Shown: positions 47,711 to 59,955 of the stretch, piece by piece
Layout of the letters: each line of letters opens with the position of its first letter
Position numbering within the stretch: the first letter of the stretch is position 1
Assembly: GCA_000727475.1 (NCBI GenBank)
Contig: KL647303.1
Location: 1,551,449-1,615,448, forward strand
Reading direction: 5' to 3'
Source of the DNA: Sarcocystis neurona
Taxonomy: Eukaryota > Apicomplexa > Conoidasida > Eucoccidiorida > Sarcocystidae
Length of the DNA stretch: 64,000 nt
Made by a program: the position numbers and the translations under genes
The notes under the pieces: generated by a model
Databases searched by the model: none
What the model saw: the letters and a program-made list of their open reading frames with translations, nothing else
What the model was told of the DNA's origin: nothing

Positions 47711-48200
47711 TTCCCCTCTGCACCCTTCGACCACCGAGCGTTGTTGACAAATATTGGTAAGTATGGATTTAAATGGGTACATGTCTACGGTGTACGTACA
47801 CTACAGGCGAGACGAAAAAACTGCAACTCTCTACCAACTACGTGCCTCTCCCGTTGCAGCACAGCAAAATGATCCGACTCTTTTTGCCCCTCTCTGTCCA
47901 GGTGTCTTCCTTTGCTTTCTCCCTCCGTCCTCTGTCCTTTCCCCCCCGTGCAGCCGCGGCGTCTGTCCTCTCTCTTCTACGTTTGTTTGTCTCGGCGCCA
48001 CCCTGTAGAGATGCTCGCATCTGCTTCCCCGGCGTGTCCGGCCGTCTTCCACCGAGACGTTGAGCAGTATTTGTAATGTATGACTCAAGAAAATAACAGC
48101 AGTCGCCTCTTCAACCTTCCTTTTAGCGATCCTGCCAGCCTTCTGCAGCCGAAATATCGTGTGCACAGATTTCTACCGACGCATGTATTTGCCCGATTAC
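47711..48200 (+). CDS. Unidentified plus-strand gene, three internal exons
   Basis: Three small exons fit together in phase. 47711-47756 has acceptor TTTGCTCCAG and donor ATTG|GTAAGT. 47860-47901 has acceptor CTCCCGTTGCAG and donor CCAG|GTGTCT. 48127-48200 has acceptor CTTCCTTTTAG and donor TAC|GTGTAA. They encode FPSAPFDHRALLTNI, AQQNDPTLFAPLCP and AILPAFCSRNIVCTDFYRRM, then YLPDY. Each junction is phase 1 and the last ends in phase 0, which is unlikely by chance across three small blocks. The exons are too small to appear as long ORFs. Upstream and downstream exons were not found with confidence. The protein is not recognised. Confidence 0.42.
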
Positions 48201-50571
48201 GTGTAACTCCGTGTCTGCACCCGATGCCGAAGCCGCGCAAGCCCTCCCATATTTCCACACGTCCGCAATGTTATCTAAACACCTTTTAAATCCACGTCCG
48301 TCTTCCTGTGCACAATTGCCCACGTGAATTTTCGCACGCGTATCTGTTTACACATGTGTATGGGAATATCGATACATACATGTATACACACGCGGGTAAG
48401 TCAATGCGATACCACGACGGTGTCTGAGTACATCTATATAAGCAAGCCGCTGTGAGACACGTGTGTACTCAGCCGCATGTGCGCCACGTGTGACAGAGAA
48501 GTCTGTATAATTGTATGCATACGAATGTACCGTGCTCAATATGTGTGTACAGCCCTCCTGCGTGCGACACGTGACACGCAGTACTGCGTAGCTCCTTCCA
48601 CGCACATATATATATATATGGATACATACGTACACGTTCGGTTAGGCTGTAGGTTCGATCTGTGGGCTTCTACACAGGTAGAATCATATATAGATGCAGA
48701 GAGACATGGGCGCCTCGCACGCAGATACAGCCACGAGCAATACACTGAGATGAACACATACCCATAGAGAATTTTTCTATATCTTACTTACAACCTAAAG
48801 GATATGCTGCTGCTGCGCTGCCTCTCTGGATCCGTACAGCTGCCGCTGTAGTCACCTATTTGTCTCCTTACGTGTCTGTGTCTCTGTATAGAAACCCAAG
48901 CGCCTTACGGAAGGCTGTGTGCCTGTTCCACTAGACTTGCAGATCCTCGCGCACAAAAGTGTGAGAACTTGGACACACATGTCTGACAATATATGAAAAC
49001 TGACAAACAACACGTGCCCATGAAGAAAAAGGCGTGCCGTCGCTCCGCAGTGACGAGACCGCTTCGTTTATCGTGCCCCCCCGGCTTTGACGTCTTCGCA
49101 TCTTTTTGTCTTAAGCAGACAAGTGCAGGCTCGTTCGCCAGAACAAAGGCCTTCGTGTCTGCGCTGTGTCTCCTGCGGCCAGCAGGCGTAACCGTGCAGT
49201 GCCCTTTGTATATATATATGTATATGTATATATATATGTATTTTCAAGTATCTATTCAATATATTCTGTGTACATCCATGCGTATACGTATGCGTAGACA
49301 GCCGTGCTCTGCCTTTATCACCTACGGGAATAAAGCAACAAATACTTAACAAGTGCATGCAGAAGCCTCTCCATATCGCGTGCAAATGCCCACCTGTGTG
49401 TGTGCTGGTCCAGGAGTCTTCCTCCTCGCAGAATTACTCCCGTTGTTTACCCACATCAAGAGAAGTCGGACAAGTGCAGTGACGCTGCATTTTTGTGCTT
49501 GCATAGGATTTTCTGTGCGCGGGGCTGGGTATACCGTCTATGACACTTGCTGCGCTGTACGTTCACCGTCTCTATCCATATATAGATGTGTGTACGGGCG
49601 AGTGTATGTACACCTCGGAGGACACCGCGACTCTACAGCAGCGCCTTTCTCGCATATAAAAACGGCGTCTTGCGTGTTTCTTTTTTGTCTCTCCTCTCTC
49701 TGTTTCTCTGCCTTCGTGTGTCTATTTTCGTTCTGCACTCCTCCGTATAATAGATATCTATGGAGGATGATGCGGCTCTACTTCTACCGTAGTCTGCCTA
49801 ACCTGTTTATACCCCTGTCTGCCTCTGTACGTGTGTTTTGTATGCGCGTCATGTATGCGCGATCGGCTGTGCGCCTGCCTGCACTTGTAAGTCCCCCCGT
49901 CTACATGTTTACCCGGTAGTACAAGATACTAACTGTTTTTGTTTTCCTATACCCAGGGAACGCACAGATACATATCAGAGAGAAGGGTATAGAAAGGGAA
50001 GAAGACACGCAGATCCTTGTATATGCAGTAAGCCAAAGGTAGAAAGGACTTCTTTCTGGGAATTTTGTTCGAGACCACCGTCGGACGTATTTTTCTGGCG
50101 GAAGGATGGAAAGTCCTGCTACTGCAGAATCTCCTGACGCGGTTTATTTGTACGTCTGCACGTGGCGGTATCTCTCTGTGTCTCTGTCTCTGTGTACGAG
50201 TATACAGATGGATGGATGAGCACTTCTCGGCTGCGTGGCGCCTACATTTTGATAGCTGAGACACAAGAAGAAATCGTCGCCTGGTTATTCTTGTGCAGCT
50301 TGCAGCTGGACTGCGGGAGCAGCAGTGCGACCAAGCGAGAGCCGGCTGCTGCACAGGAGACCTACCGGGCGGTGAGACAAGAAGCACCAGGAGGCCAGCA
50401 ATAGCGTGGGACGCGACGGCAGCAACACCGCTCACTACGGGCGGCAGCAGCCGCGGCCGAGGTAGAGACTGCAGGAGGAAACGAGGAGCAGCAGCGTCAT
50501 AGGCCTACAACGTATGAAGAACGCACTGCCTCCGCTGGTGCGAGAGAAGGTCGAGAAGCAGAGGAATAAAA
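48201..50571. other. No firm gene; possible further exons of the 47.7-kb gene
   Basis: Microsatellites at 48600-48620 and 49210-49240 within unique DNA. Possible small exons, such as 49419-49480 (ESSSSQNYSRCLPTSREVG) and a piece near 49965-49993, have splice-like flanks but no phase-checked partners. A stretch at 50410-50565 is open without an ATG (QQRHRPTTYEERTASAGARE) and may be the 3' end of a gene or an upstream exon of the ankyrin gene. Confidence 0.3.
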
Positions 50572-53500
50572 ATGGCACCCCACCTTTTGCTTTCCTCCAG
50601 CAGAAGCGTTTCTTCCTGCCCGGCTCTCGCTGACGAGGCTCCTGTTGCCAAACGTGTTGCTGCTGCAGCTGCTGGCGTGACAGCGGCGGCAGGAGGAGGA
50701 GACGCAGGAGCGCCAGCTGCAGTTGAAGGAGCACCAGCAGGGAGCACCGCCGCAGGAGGAGGAAAAGCAGGTGGACGACTCGCAGCAGCCGCTGAAGAAG
50801 CAGGCGCAGCAGCAACGGCAGCAGGGGAAAACCTAGGGGCACAACTAGCAGCAGCTGAAGCAGCGGCAGCAGCAGCAGCGTCAGGAGGAGGACGGGGACG
50901 AAAAGCGGCGACTGAAGGACCAGCGGCAACAGCAACACAAGGAGGGAAGGCGAGCGAACTTGGAGCACCAACAGAAGAAATTTGCGCTGCAGAAGCCGAG
51001 GCAGCATCGGAAGCAGCAGCAGAAACACGTGCAACGGGAAGAGCAGCAGCAGGAGCCGCAGGAAGTGGGGCGACGGCGCTGGAGAACAAACAGGGAACGC
51101 CGTCCGCGGTAGCGCGAGAGAGGGACACAGACGAAAAGAAACCAGCAGCAGCAGCAGCCAGGCTGCAGCGAGAACAGCAGCAGTGCAGCCGCAGCAACTC
51201 TGTACAGGGCGGTGGCATGGCGGCAGAAGCAGGAGCACCAGCGGCAGCAGCAGGGGGTAGGCAGACGACGTCGGAGAAGAAGAGCAGCAGCGGTGTTTCT
51301 TGTTGCTCGAGAAAGGGCGAACACACGTCATCCGTCGCTGGTGCTGCTGCTGATTCTTCTGCTGCAGCTGCTGCGGACGTTTCTGGTGATGGTGCTGCTT
51401 CGGCTGCTGTAGCTGTCGCCGCTACTCCTGGTGTTCCTGCAACCTTTTCTTCTGGTACTGGCGTCGAGAGTACTACGGCCCGCAGTGTTACTACGCGCAG
51501 TTCTGTTGTTGCGCCTGCTGTTGCGCGTCCCGCTGCAGCCGTTGCCAGCCGATGGCGTCACGCGGCGCCTGCCGAGCACCCACGAGATCCCGCAGCAGGC
51601 CTGAAAGCAGCAGCAGCGGGCACGGGAGAAGCAGCAGCAACCACCGCAGCAGCAGCACGAGAAGCAGCAGGGAGGAATGCCGCAGCAACAGGAGAGAGGA
51701 AAGCCGCAGCAACTCCAGCAGCTGCAGCCCCCGCAGCAGCAGCCGGAGCAGAGACAAGCACTTGCGGGCCTATTTCGGAGACAGACGCAGAGGGAAACTC
51801 GTTGCGTTCTTCAAAGAAATTGCTACAAAAAGGGTACTGCGTTGCTGACGATGTTGGCGATGAAGATTTTTCATTTTGCTTGGACTCGGCGGTGCCGGTT
51901 ACAAACGAAGCGTACGGCTTCCTGTCTCGGTGTATGGACACCCCACTCGCGCCGTCCGGCGGTGGCGACAGCAGGGAGAACAACAGCATCAGTGAAAACA
52001 GCAGCAGCCACAAGAACACCAGCAGCACGAGAAGCACCAGCAGTAACAGCGGCAGCAGCAACGTGGACAACAGCAGTGTGCGCGCTTTGAAAGGAAAGTC
52101 TGGGAACGACGCTGGGGGCGGGGCTGCAGCAGGAGGAGCAGCAGCCTCAGCAGGAGAAGGAGGAAGAGGATTCGCCGGAGGGGGGAAGAGAGGACCGAGA
52201 GCAGGAGGAGTAGGAGGACCGGCAGCGGCAAGGGGAGCAGCAGCAGGAGAAGGACCAACCGGCGGTGCGTCCCGTCACGCCAGAATTGCTGCGACCGGCA
52301 AATTGCCGGTGTCTTCGTCTTCTTCTTGTGCCGGGAACTGCCGTGCTGCTGGTTCTGCTGCTGCGTTTGCGACTCCCGCTGCTGCCTCTTTTTCTGCTGC
52401 TACCCCCGCGGCAGTTGCTGCTGACGGTACCGGTGCTGCAGCGAGGAGAGGCGACGTAGACGACGACGTGTGGCCGTCGCTTGAAGTGGCGAGCAGTCTG
52501 CAGCAGCAGCAGCGCCATCCCCCTGGACGCATTGGCTTTTTTGGGAAGAAACTGTTTGCCAGAAAAGTAGCCGCGGAAGAGGCAGCAGCAGCGACAGCTC
52601 GGGAGGCAGAAGAAGCAGCTGCATCTGAGGCTGGGCGAGAAGAAGCAACCGCCGCAGCACGAGGAAAAGGCGTTGGGAGAGGAAGGTTAGCGACGGGGGG
52701 AGGAGGACGCTACGGCGCTGCGGGTAGTGGTGGTGCTGCTGCTGCCGCACGTGGTGCTGCCTTCAATCGGCTCCCAGCTAGTGCTGCAGCTGCGTCTGCT
52801 GCTGCTGCTGCTGCGCCTGCAGGAGCCGCAGGACACGCGTACGGGACGAAACGCCAGCACCAGCAGCAGGTGCGCCAACAGGTGCAGAAGCAGCAGCAAC
52901 AGCAGAAACCTCAACAGAACAACAGGCTGGGATGGTCGAGTGTTGCTGCTGGAAGGGGGGACGGCAGGGAGAGAAAGAGCGCAGGGCGCGCAGAAGACGC
53001 GACAGCAGCAGTGGGAGGAGCAGCAACAAGAGCAGGAGCAGCAGCAGCAGCAGAAGGATATCCTCCCGTGCTTCTGTCGACTGCGGAAGGCGATGGTGTT
53101 GTATTTTCTCCTTCTCCACCCCGTTCTTTGCAGCCTGCTGCTGCTCTGCCGTCTGCAGCAGCATCATCCAGTCCAGATGTGAAGCGTTTGAAAGGATCTG
53201 CTGGAGGAGGCGGGTCCGCAGCAAGAGCAGCTGGGGAAACCGCTCTTTATTCCTCTTCTTCAGCAGCAGGAGCGTCGTCGGCTCCGCCTGCAACTGTTTC
53301 TTCTTGCTCGTCTTCCATTGGCGCAGCACGAACAGCAACAGCAACACCAACACCAGCAGCGACAACAACAGCAGGGCCAACATCAGCAGCATCAACAGCA
53401 ACAGCAACAGCAGGAGGAACAGAAGGAAGAACCGTATTGCCAAGCGAAGCAGGAGGAGACGCAGAGGGAGGAGCAGAGGCAGCAGCAGCAGCAGGAATAC

Positions 53501-56500
53501 TTCCGGACAGTGATGGGAGCAAGACAGGCCCTGCGGCTGGTGCTGGGGTCTCCGTTTCTGCCGGCACTGCTGCTTGCAGCACGGCTGGGGGGGTTAGCGC
53601 TGGCGATTCTGCAGCAGCAGCTGCCGAAAAAGGTGCTGCTACTTCTGCTGCAGTGTTGCACCGCGCTCCCCCGGGACTTGCAGGTCCGGACTTGCACACC
53701 GCCTTACTGCGAGCTGCCTTTCTCGGCCGCACAGATATTATAGCTGCATGTCTGCAGCGCGGAGCGGACGTGTCCTTCTGCGACCGCGTTGGGCGATCCG
53801 CGCTGCACTACGCCGCGGCGACGGGGGCCGAAACGGGGCTGCGGCTCCTGCTAGAGGCGGGCGCAGCGAGAGATGTGAACAAGCGGGATCGCAAGTTCTG
53901 GACGCCGCTGCTGATTGCTGTCACCAAGACACATTTCGCATGCACCCGTCTGCTGCTGGAGCACGGCGCAAGAGTCGATCTGCTGCTGTGCCACCGCTGT
54001 GCGCCTTGCAGAAGCAGCAGCAGCAAGTTCCTGCACAAGAGAACGACGCCGACTCCTGACGATTCCCCCGGCGGTTGCGTTGATGAGGCTCCTGCGGATG
54101 CAGAGCGTGAGGGACGGGGAGACGACGAGACGGCTGCTGCTGCAACGAGTTCTGCTGCGGGTGACGGCTCAACGGGTGGAAACGCTGCGGGTGGAGCGGC
54201 CCCTGCTGATGACATCTCTGCTGCTGCTCCGGCGGCGGGTGGCGGCCAGACAGCAGCGCAGCAGGAGACGAAGCCGCGGCAGCTGCAGGAAGGACAGCGC
54301 CACGAGGAGGAGGACGGGAAGGATGAGAAGAAGCACAGACAAAGGTCACACGCTGCAGCAGCAGGTGCAGGAGAAGCGGCAGAAGGAGAAGCAGCCGGAG
54401 CGAGAAACAGCAGCAGGAGCAGCAGTCGCGGCAGGGGACGCAGGAACAGTTGCGTAATCACCACAGAAAAAAGAGAAGAAGAAGAAGAAGCCCCGGCACA
54501 GACGTGGAGTGCCGCAATTCACTTTGCTGCTATCAAAGGCAGCGTGGAGATCTCGCGTTTGTTGCTGGCATACGGCGCTACTGGTATAACAAGAAGCAGA
54601 AAAGAGGGAGAAAAAGAGAAGGAAAGGGAAGAGAAAGGGGAGGAAAAGGAGAGGGAAGGAATGGGAGAAGAAAAGGAAGAAGAGAAGTCGTGGGGCAGCT
54701 GCAGAAAGAAACACATGCCGCACGTGATAGCATCAATTGATACGTATACTTTTGTGTGTGTATGTGTGTGTAGGTTTAACCGACAGATAGGAGTCATAGC
54801 TTTTACCTACGACGAAAGACAGAGACAGCAGCAGAGAGAAGGCGCGGAGATTGACATGTAGTCACTTGTAGCAGATTTGTTGAGGTTCGCGAGGAGAGGA
54901 GGGAAGTTCGCCAGCACACGCGTGTTTGTATATGCGTAGGTAAACATATATATATATATATTCTCCAGTAGATAGGCGTGCAAGCGTCCTAGTCTACACA
55001 CACGTATATGTGTGTATCTTGGTGCCTCTCTTTTGCTTCTTCGAGGGGTCAGTAGAGTTTCCGGTGTACGTACACCTAACGGCGAACGCCGCGCGGGTGC
55101 CGACGCGCATTGATATGACACACACGAGAAGAGTGATTTTGACGAAGTCTTCGTTCAAGTGAAAACCCACGTCGAATCACAATTGCGTTTTCGTAGCTCC
55201 TGTCTATGTGTAGATGTATGCGTGTCGTCCAGCCAGTCTCTTTCCCTCTATACACATACATATATATGTATATGTGTAGACACCTATTTGTATCTGCACG
55301 TCTACATACATAGCAGCGTAAAAATATGTTTTTTTGCGTGTATGTACATGTACGTATATACGCATATGTGTGTGTATGTGGCAAGGCTGCTGTTGTCTAT
55401 CTACGTTTGTTCATAGCTTGTGTACACACTGTTTTTCTCTCTGTTTATGTGTGTACGAGTTTTTGTTTCTCTTGCTCGAGGTAGCTCTGTGTGTGGCCCA
55501 GGGACAGGTGTCCGTGCGCGGTTGTTTGCTGACATATAAATAGGCACTCGTTTGTAGGTCGGTAGCTTGAAAGGGCGTCGCTTTCTCCTAGTGTGCCTGC
55601 GCTCACCAGCAGAGGACTGCATTTCTCTCTGTCTCTCTGGACATCCATACGCGAGCGCAGCCCTTCGTCTCTCTTTTGTGACGTATTTGTGTACATGTGT
55701 GGATATATATCTCTCTCTGCTCCACACATACACACACACACACAGAGGCAGACGTCAATATATGTGTCTATCCCTGTATATATCTATCTATTTACGGATG
55801 TCTCTCCCCACGTAAGGAAATCATCTAGACGTGGGTATACCGCAGTGTCTGTGGATATGTATGGACCGTAGCAGTCCTCTCTGTATATTTCATATATATA
55901 TGTGTGTATTCGGTGATAGGCGTATTCATGTATATATATCTCCCGTCCCACATATATATGCATGTCTGTATGCCTGGCCCGTGGTGTCTCTGTGTGTTTT
56001 CCTGTGTGTGTTTGTGTCCCGCACGCTGTCGTTTGCCAATGCATGTACTACTTCGTATGTTTGTATCTACATATATGTGTGTGTCTTTGGAACTAACTCT
56101 TCTATCCGGCAGGTTGGTTTGTCCAGACATGTATGTGTGTGTTTTCGTAAGTAACTACATTACTTTGTAGGTTTGTTTGTGTATGTATATATGTGTGTTT
56201 TCTTGCGAACAAATGTACTGCTTCGTAGGTTTGTATGTGTGTGTATGTGTGTCTGTGTGTGTCTTTGCAAGTAAGTATACTACTTTGTGGGTTTACTTGT
56301 ATGTATATATATGTGTGTGTGTGGTTTTGCGAATAACTACACTGCTTTGTAGGGTTATACGTGCGTTGTGTGTGTGTGTGTGTCGTCTTGGCGTGACTTG
56401 CTGAGTGAAACAGCAAATGTCTTCGTCTACTTGTATAGTTGCCCTGATTTTAGACTCAGCAACGCACGTGTCAAGTCTCTTTTTCGTAGGCGCGGCGTAG

Positions 56501-59500
56501 GTGCCCTCTAGAAGCGTCCGCAGGACGGGTATATCGAAGAATGTGTTCGCTTCTTTTGTTGACTCTCGGGGTCCTCTTCTCCGGAAGAGTTTGTGTATAT
56601 CGCAAAGAGCAGACTGTGGAGAAGAAGAAGAACTTTCTGCGTTGCTGGGGGCGTGTGCGTTGTTGCGTCTTCTTCTTCTCTACCTGCAGTAAACGACCTC
56701 GATAGCGACAGTCGACCGCCGCTGCACTACGCCGCATGCAGAGGAAATTCTCTCTACGTGAAGTGGCTTCTCGACCAAGGTACCTCTCCTCCTCTTCCCT
56801 GTCCATTTCTTCTTTTTCTTCTTTGCCCTGTTCATCCGTCTCTACTACTACCGTGACTACAAGAGAACGGCTTCCTACCTCTCTCTATATCTGCGTATAC
56901 GTGTCTGTGTGTGTGTTCATATGTGTCGGTATCTTTATATACATGCATATGTGTGTGTCTGTATGCATATGTATATACATGTATATCGCACATATACACA
57001 CACATATATGTGTGTACCAATATATATTAGATGTGCAGAGGTTGTCTACTAACCGATCTCTAGAGCCGCTTTCGTCTGTCCCATACCTCTTCGCCAGTCT
57101 ACCTACCTCTCTCTCTCTATATATATATATATGTATCTGTATATACATGTGGGACGCGTAGTCGTCTCTTCGATTACGGGCGGCTGTTTTCAACAAACCG
57201 CAGAAATAACGAAAAACTGATATACGTGTATATATGCTGCTGCAGCAGATGGACCCACAGCCGCTCCTCTCTATATGTTGTCGAAGACCTGCTGTCTTCC
57301 CCCCACCCCCAGGCGTCCATACGTTGTCAAAAGATTTGCTTGAGTGTGTGCGTGCGCTGCACTTGGCCGAAGTCTCTCAGCAAACTTTTCGACTCCCTGT
57401 TCCTTATCTCTTTTCTCTTTCTATTCACTTTCTGGTTGAACCCGACACTTCTCCTTCCTTTCCTTTCTCTCTTTTCCTTTCCTTTATTTCTTCGCTGTCT
57501 CTTACAATGCCACACACACACACACACACCTGGAGACCGGCGGACCTTCAGTCCCACGAGTATATGCATATATATATATATATGCGTACGTGAACTTTTG
57601 TAGAAGAGACAAGTATCTACATACTTCCTTTTTCACGTACGCACACTCGTACGGCAGTTTTATTTTGTACTCTCCGTCTTCTCTGATTCGTCCTCCTTCT
57701 GTGTACCACATGGACATATATATGCGTATGCGTGTGTGCTTGTATAGCAGACGACTGCTTGTCTGTGAGCGCACCTGTGATTGCTGCTGCCGCTGCCCTG
57801 TTCCTTGGCTTGGCGATGCCTGAGGCCAGACGAGTGCGGGTGAGGCGTGCGCTGTCGTTTCTGCTGTTGATGTGCCCCGCGGCTCTTTCGACTGCCCGTG
57901 TTCCGGTGCTGCCGACGCTGCTGCATCATTTTCGTTTTGCTGCTACTGCTGCTCTTGACCCGGGGGGTTTCCGCCTCTGCTGGTATTCTGCCGCTGCTGC
58001 TGCATTTTGTCGGCCGCTGGGACGCTGCGGTGCTTGGACTGTTGGGCTGCGTCAGTCTTCGCGACTGCTGCTGAGGCTGTCCTTCTGCGCCGCTGCTGCG
58101 TTCCTTTTTCTCCCCGCGCGCTACAGCTTTTCATGTTGCTGCATCTCATCGGTGCTGCAGCTGTCGCTATTACTGCTGCTACGGGTGTGCGTTATCCACC
58201 CGTGCTGCGGCTGCGGCTGCTTCCGTCTGCTGCCGCGTCCGTCGGTGCGTCTTCGGCTGTGCTGCTGCTGCTGCTCGTTTGCTATTGGCGCTACTGCGGG
58301 CAATGCTGCTGCTCTTCCTGGGTGACTCGGCTGCTGCTGCTGTCATTGCTGCTACTGCTGCATTTCTCACGTCCCCACTACTGCTGCGTATACGCTTCTG
58401 CTGTTGCTGTTGCTGTTGCTGCTGCATTTCTCACGCCACTACTACTCCAGCGTACGCTTCTGCTGTTGCTGTTGCTGTTGCATTTCTCACGCCACTACTA
58501 CTCCAGCGTACGCTTCTGCTGTTGCTGTTGCTGCTGCATTTCTCACGCCACTACTACTCCAGCGTACGCTTCTGCTGTTGCTGCTGCTGCTGCATTTCTC
58601 ACGCCGCTACTACTGCTGCGTACGCGTCTGCTGCTGATGGTGTTCCCGCTGCTACAGGTGCATGTGTGGACTTGCTGGACGTGAATAAACGCAGTGCGCT
58701 GCATGCGGCAGCATTAAAAGGGCAGCTTCAAAACGCGAAGAATTTGTTGGAGGCCGCGACGGATCGTCCAACGGCGTATTTTCTCCTCAAGAAAAAAGAT
58801 ATGTGGGATATCTCACCTGCTGAACTTGCGCAGCTTCATTCGAATAAAGCCTTGGTAGGCGTCTGGTCTTCTCTTCTCCTGTGGCTCCTTTCCTCTTCTA
58901 CTCTGTGTGCACGTACACTTCTTCGTTTTATCTGCTGTCGACGGGTTCTCTCCTCTCCTTGTTCTCCTCTCCTCTTCTTTTTCCCGTCTTCTTCTTCTGG
59001 CGATTCTTTTCTCATTTTCTCCAGAACTCTCTCGCCGTTCTGGTTTTCCTCCTCTTCCTGCTGCCGTTGCTTGTGATTTGAACATGTGAACTCTGGACTC
59101 TACCAAAGTACCTGAATTCACGTATGCCTCTTTGTATGTATATGTGTGCCTCTCTGTATTTTTGTATATGTGTCTATGCGTGTATTCATTTTTGCGCCAT
59201 TGTGTGTATATGTGCATCTGTGTGTGTATATATATATGTATGATCTCACGTGTGCGTCTTTGTATGTCTGTGTGCCTCTATATTTATATACATGTGTGTG
59301 TGTATGTATGAATTTATGTATGTGTCTCTGTATGTGTATATATATATATATACATGTGAATTCATACATACAAGTATATACATATATATATATATGCCTG
59401 TATACACACGAAGATGCATACATACGTATTCGTACATATGTATATATATATAAACACGCACATATATTTGAATATATATATATATATGCGCATTGTCATA

Positions 59501-59955
59501 CAAGGACACGCGTACAAGGCTGCTGCGGCCGCTGCCATTGCATGTGCTGCTCGTGCTGCTGTCTCGTGCCGTTGTGACTTTTCTCCTCCGTGTTGCTGCT
59601 GCGCGTCTTTTGCTGTTGCTGATGCTGCCCGTTGTCACACTCGTTACTCCTGCTGCTGGTCAAGGTGGGAGTCCCGCTGCTGCTGGAACTGCTGTTGCTG
59701 GCTCTGCCCGCCCGGTGCCCCTGCTGTTGCTGCGTCCTCTGCTGCTGACGAGTGCGTCGCGTCGCGCCACTCCTGCTGCTGCTGTCATTCCTGCAGTATC
59801 TTCTGTTGAAGTCGTACACGGAGGAAATCGAAGCGTCCGTAGGCCCGGAGGAAGCCGCGCGGCTGCTGGAGCAGCACCAGCAGCCCCCCCCCCCATCTGC
59901 AGACGCGCTGCTGCTCAACAAGACAATAGTCGAAGTTCTAGCCACAGGGATGCAG
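50572..59955 (+). CDS. Ankyrin-repeat protein with very large Ala/Gln/Ser-rich N-terminal region, multi-exon
   Basis: Exon 1 is 50572-54583 (about 1337 codons, ATG start). It is mostly Ala-, Gln-, Gly- and Ser-rich runs, with less repetitive islands at residues ~413-463 (SSKKLLQKGYC, AYGFLSRCMDTPLAPSG) and ~650 (RIGFFGKKLFARKV). Ankyrin repeats begin near residue 1040: HTALLRAAFLGRTDIIAACL, RSALHYAAATGAETGLRLLL and TPLLIAVTKTHFACTRLLL. A charged insert separates them from AAIHFAAIKGSVEISRLLLA at the exon end. Exon 2 (56690-56779) continues in phase 1 with PPLHYAACRGNSLYVKWLLD. Later exons are 58658-58854 (DVNKRSALHAAALKGQLQNA, PAELAQLHSNKAL) and 59797-59955 (YLLLKSYTEEIEASVGPEEA ... LATGMQ), joined in phase 0. 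At least one phase-1/phase-1 exon between 56779 and 58658 is missing from the model. The gene probably continues past 59955. Ankyrin repeats bind partner proteins; the partner is unknown. Confidence 0.65.
54584..56689 (+). other. Intron 1 of the ankyrin gene, microsatellite-filled
   Basis: The donor is ACTG|GTATAA and the acceptor is CTCTACCTGCAG. Sequence between is GA-rich at the 5' end, then TG/TA microsatellites. The reading frame of exon 1 happens to stay open to 54861, so the ORF overstates the exon. Ending the exon at 54583 restores the ankyrin repeat with exon 2. Confidence 0.6.
58361..58622 (+). repeat. Intronic minisatellite, five copies of a 53-64 bp unit
   Basis: The unit begins CATTTCTCACG, then (C/T)(C)CACTACTACT, then GCGTA(C/T)ACGCTTCTGCTGTTG and a variable GCTGTT/GCTGCT run. 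Copies start near 58361, 58425, 58481, 58537 and 58590. Unit lengths of 64, 56, 56 and 53 are not all multiples of three, so each copy shifts the reading frame. The block is therefore non-coding although long ORFs cross it. It lies directly upstream of the ankyrin exon at 58658. Confidence 0.75.

Noticed and set aside
49050..49200. CPPGFDVFASFCLKQ, resembling one cysteine motif of oocyst-wall proteins
   Set aside because: A single motif in an isolated frame, no second copy, no leader, and no supported exon boundaries.
50435..51331. Minus-strand Leu/Pro/Ala-rich frames opposite the ankyrin gene
   Set aside because: Antisense reading of GCA/CAG repeats. The plus frame continues into ankyrin repeats, which settles the strand.
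54584..54861. Continuation of the ankyrin frame past the donor (Lys/Glu-rich then Cys/Val)
   Set aside because: It is the start of the intron. Splicing at 54583 to 56690 restores an ankyrin repeat, whereas the read-through gives GA-repeat and TG-repeat translation.
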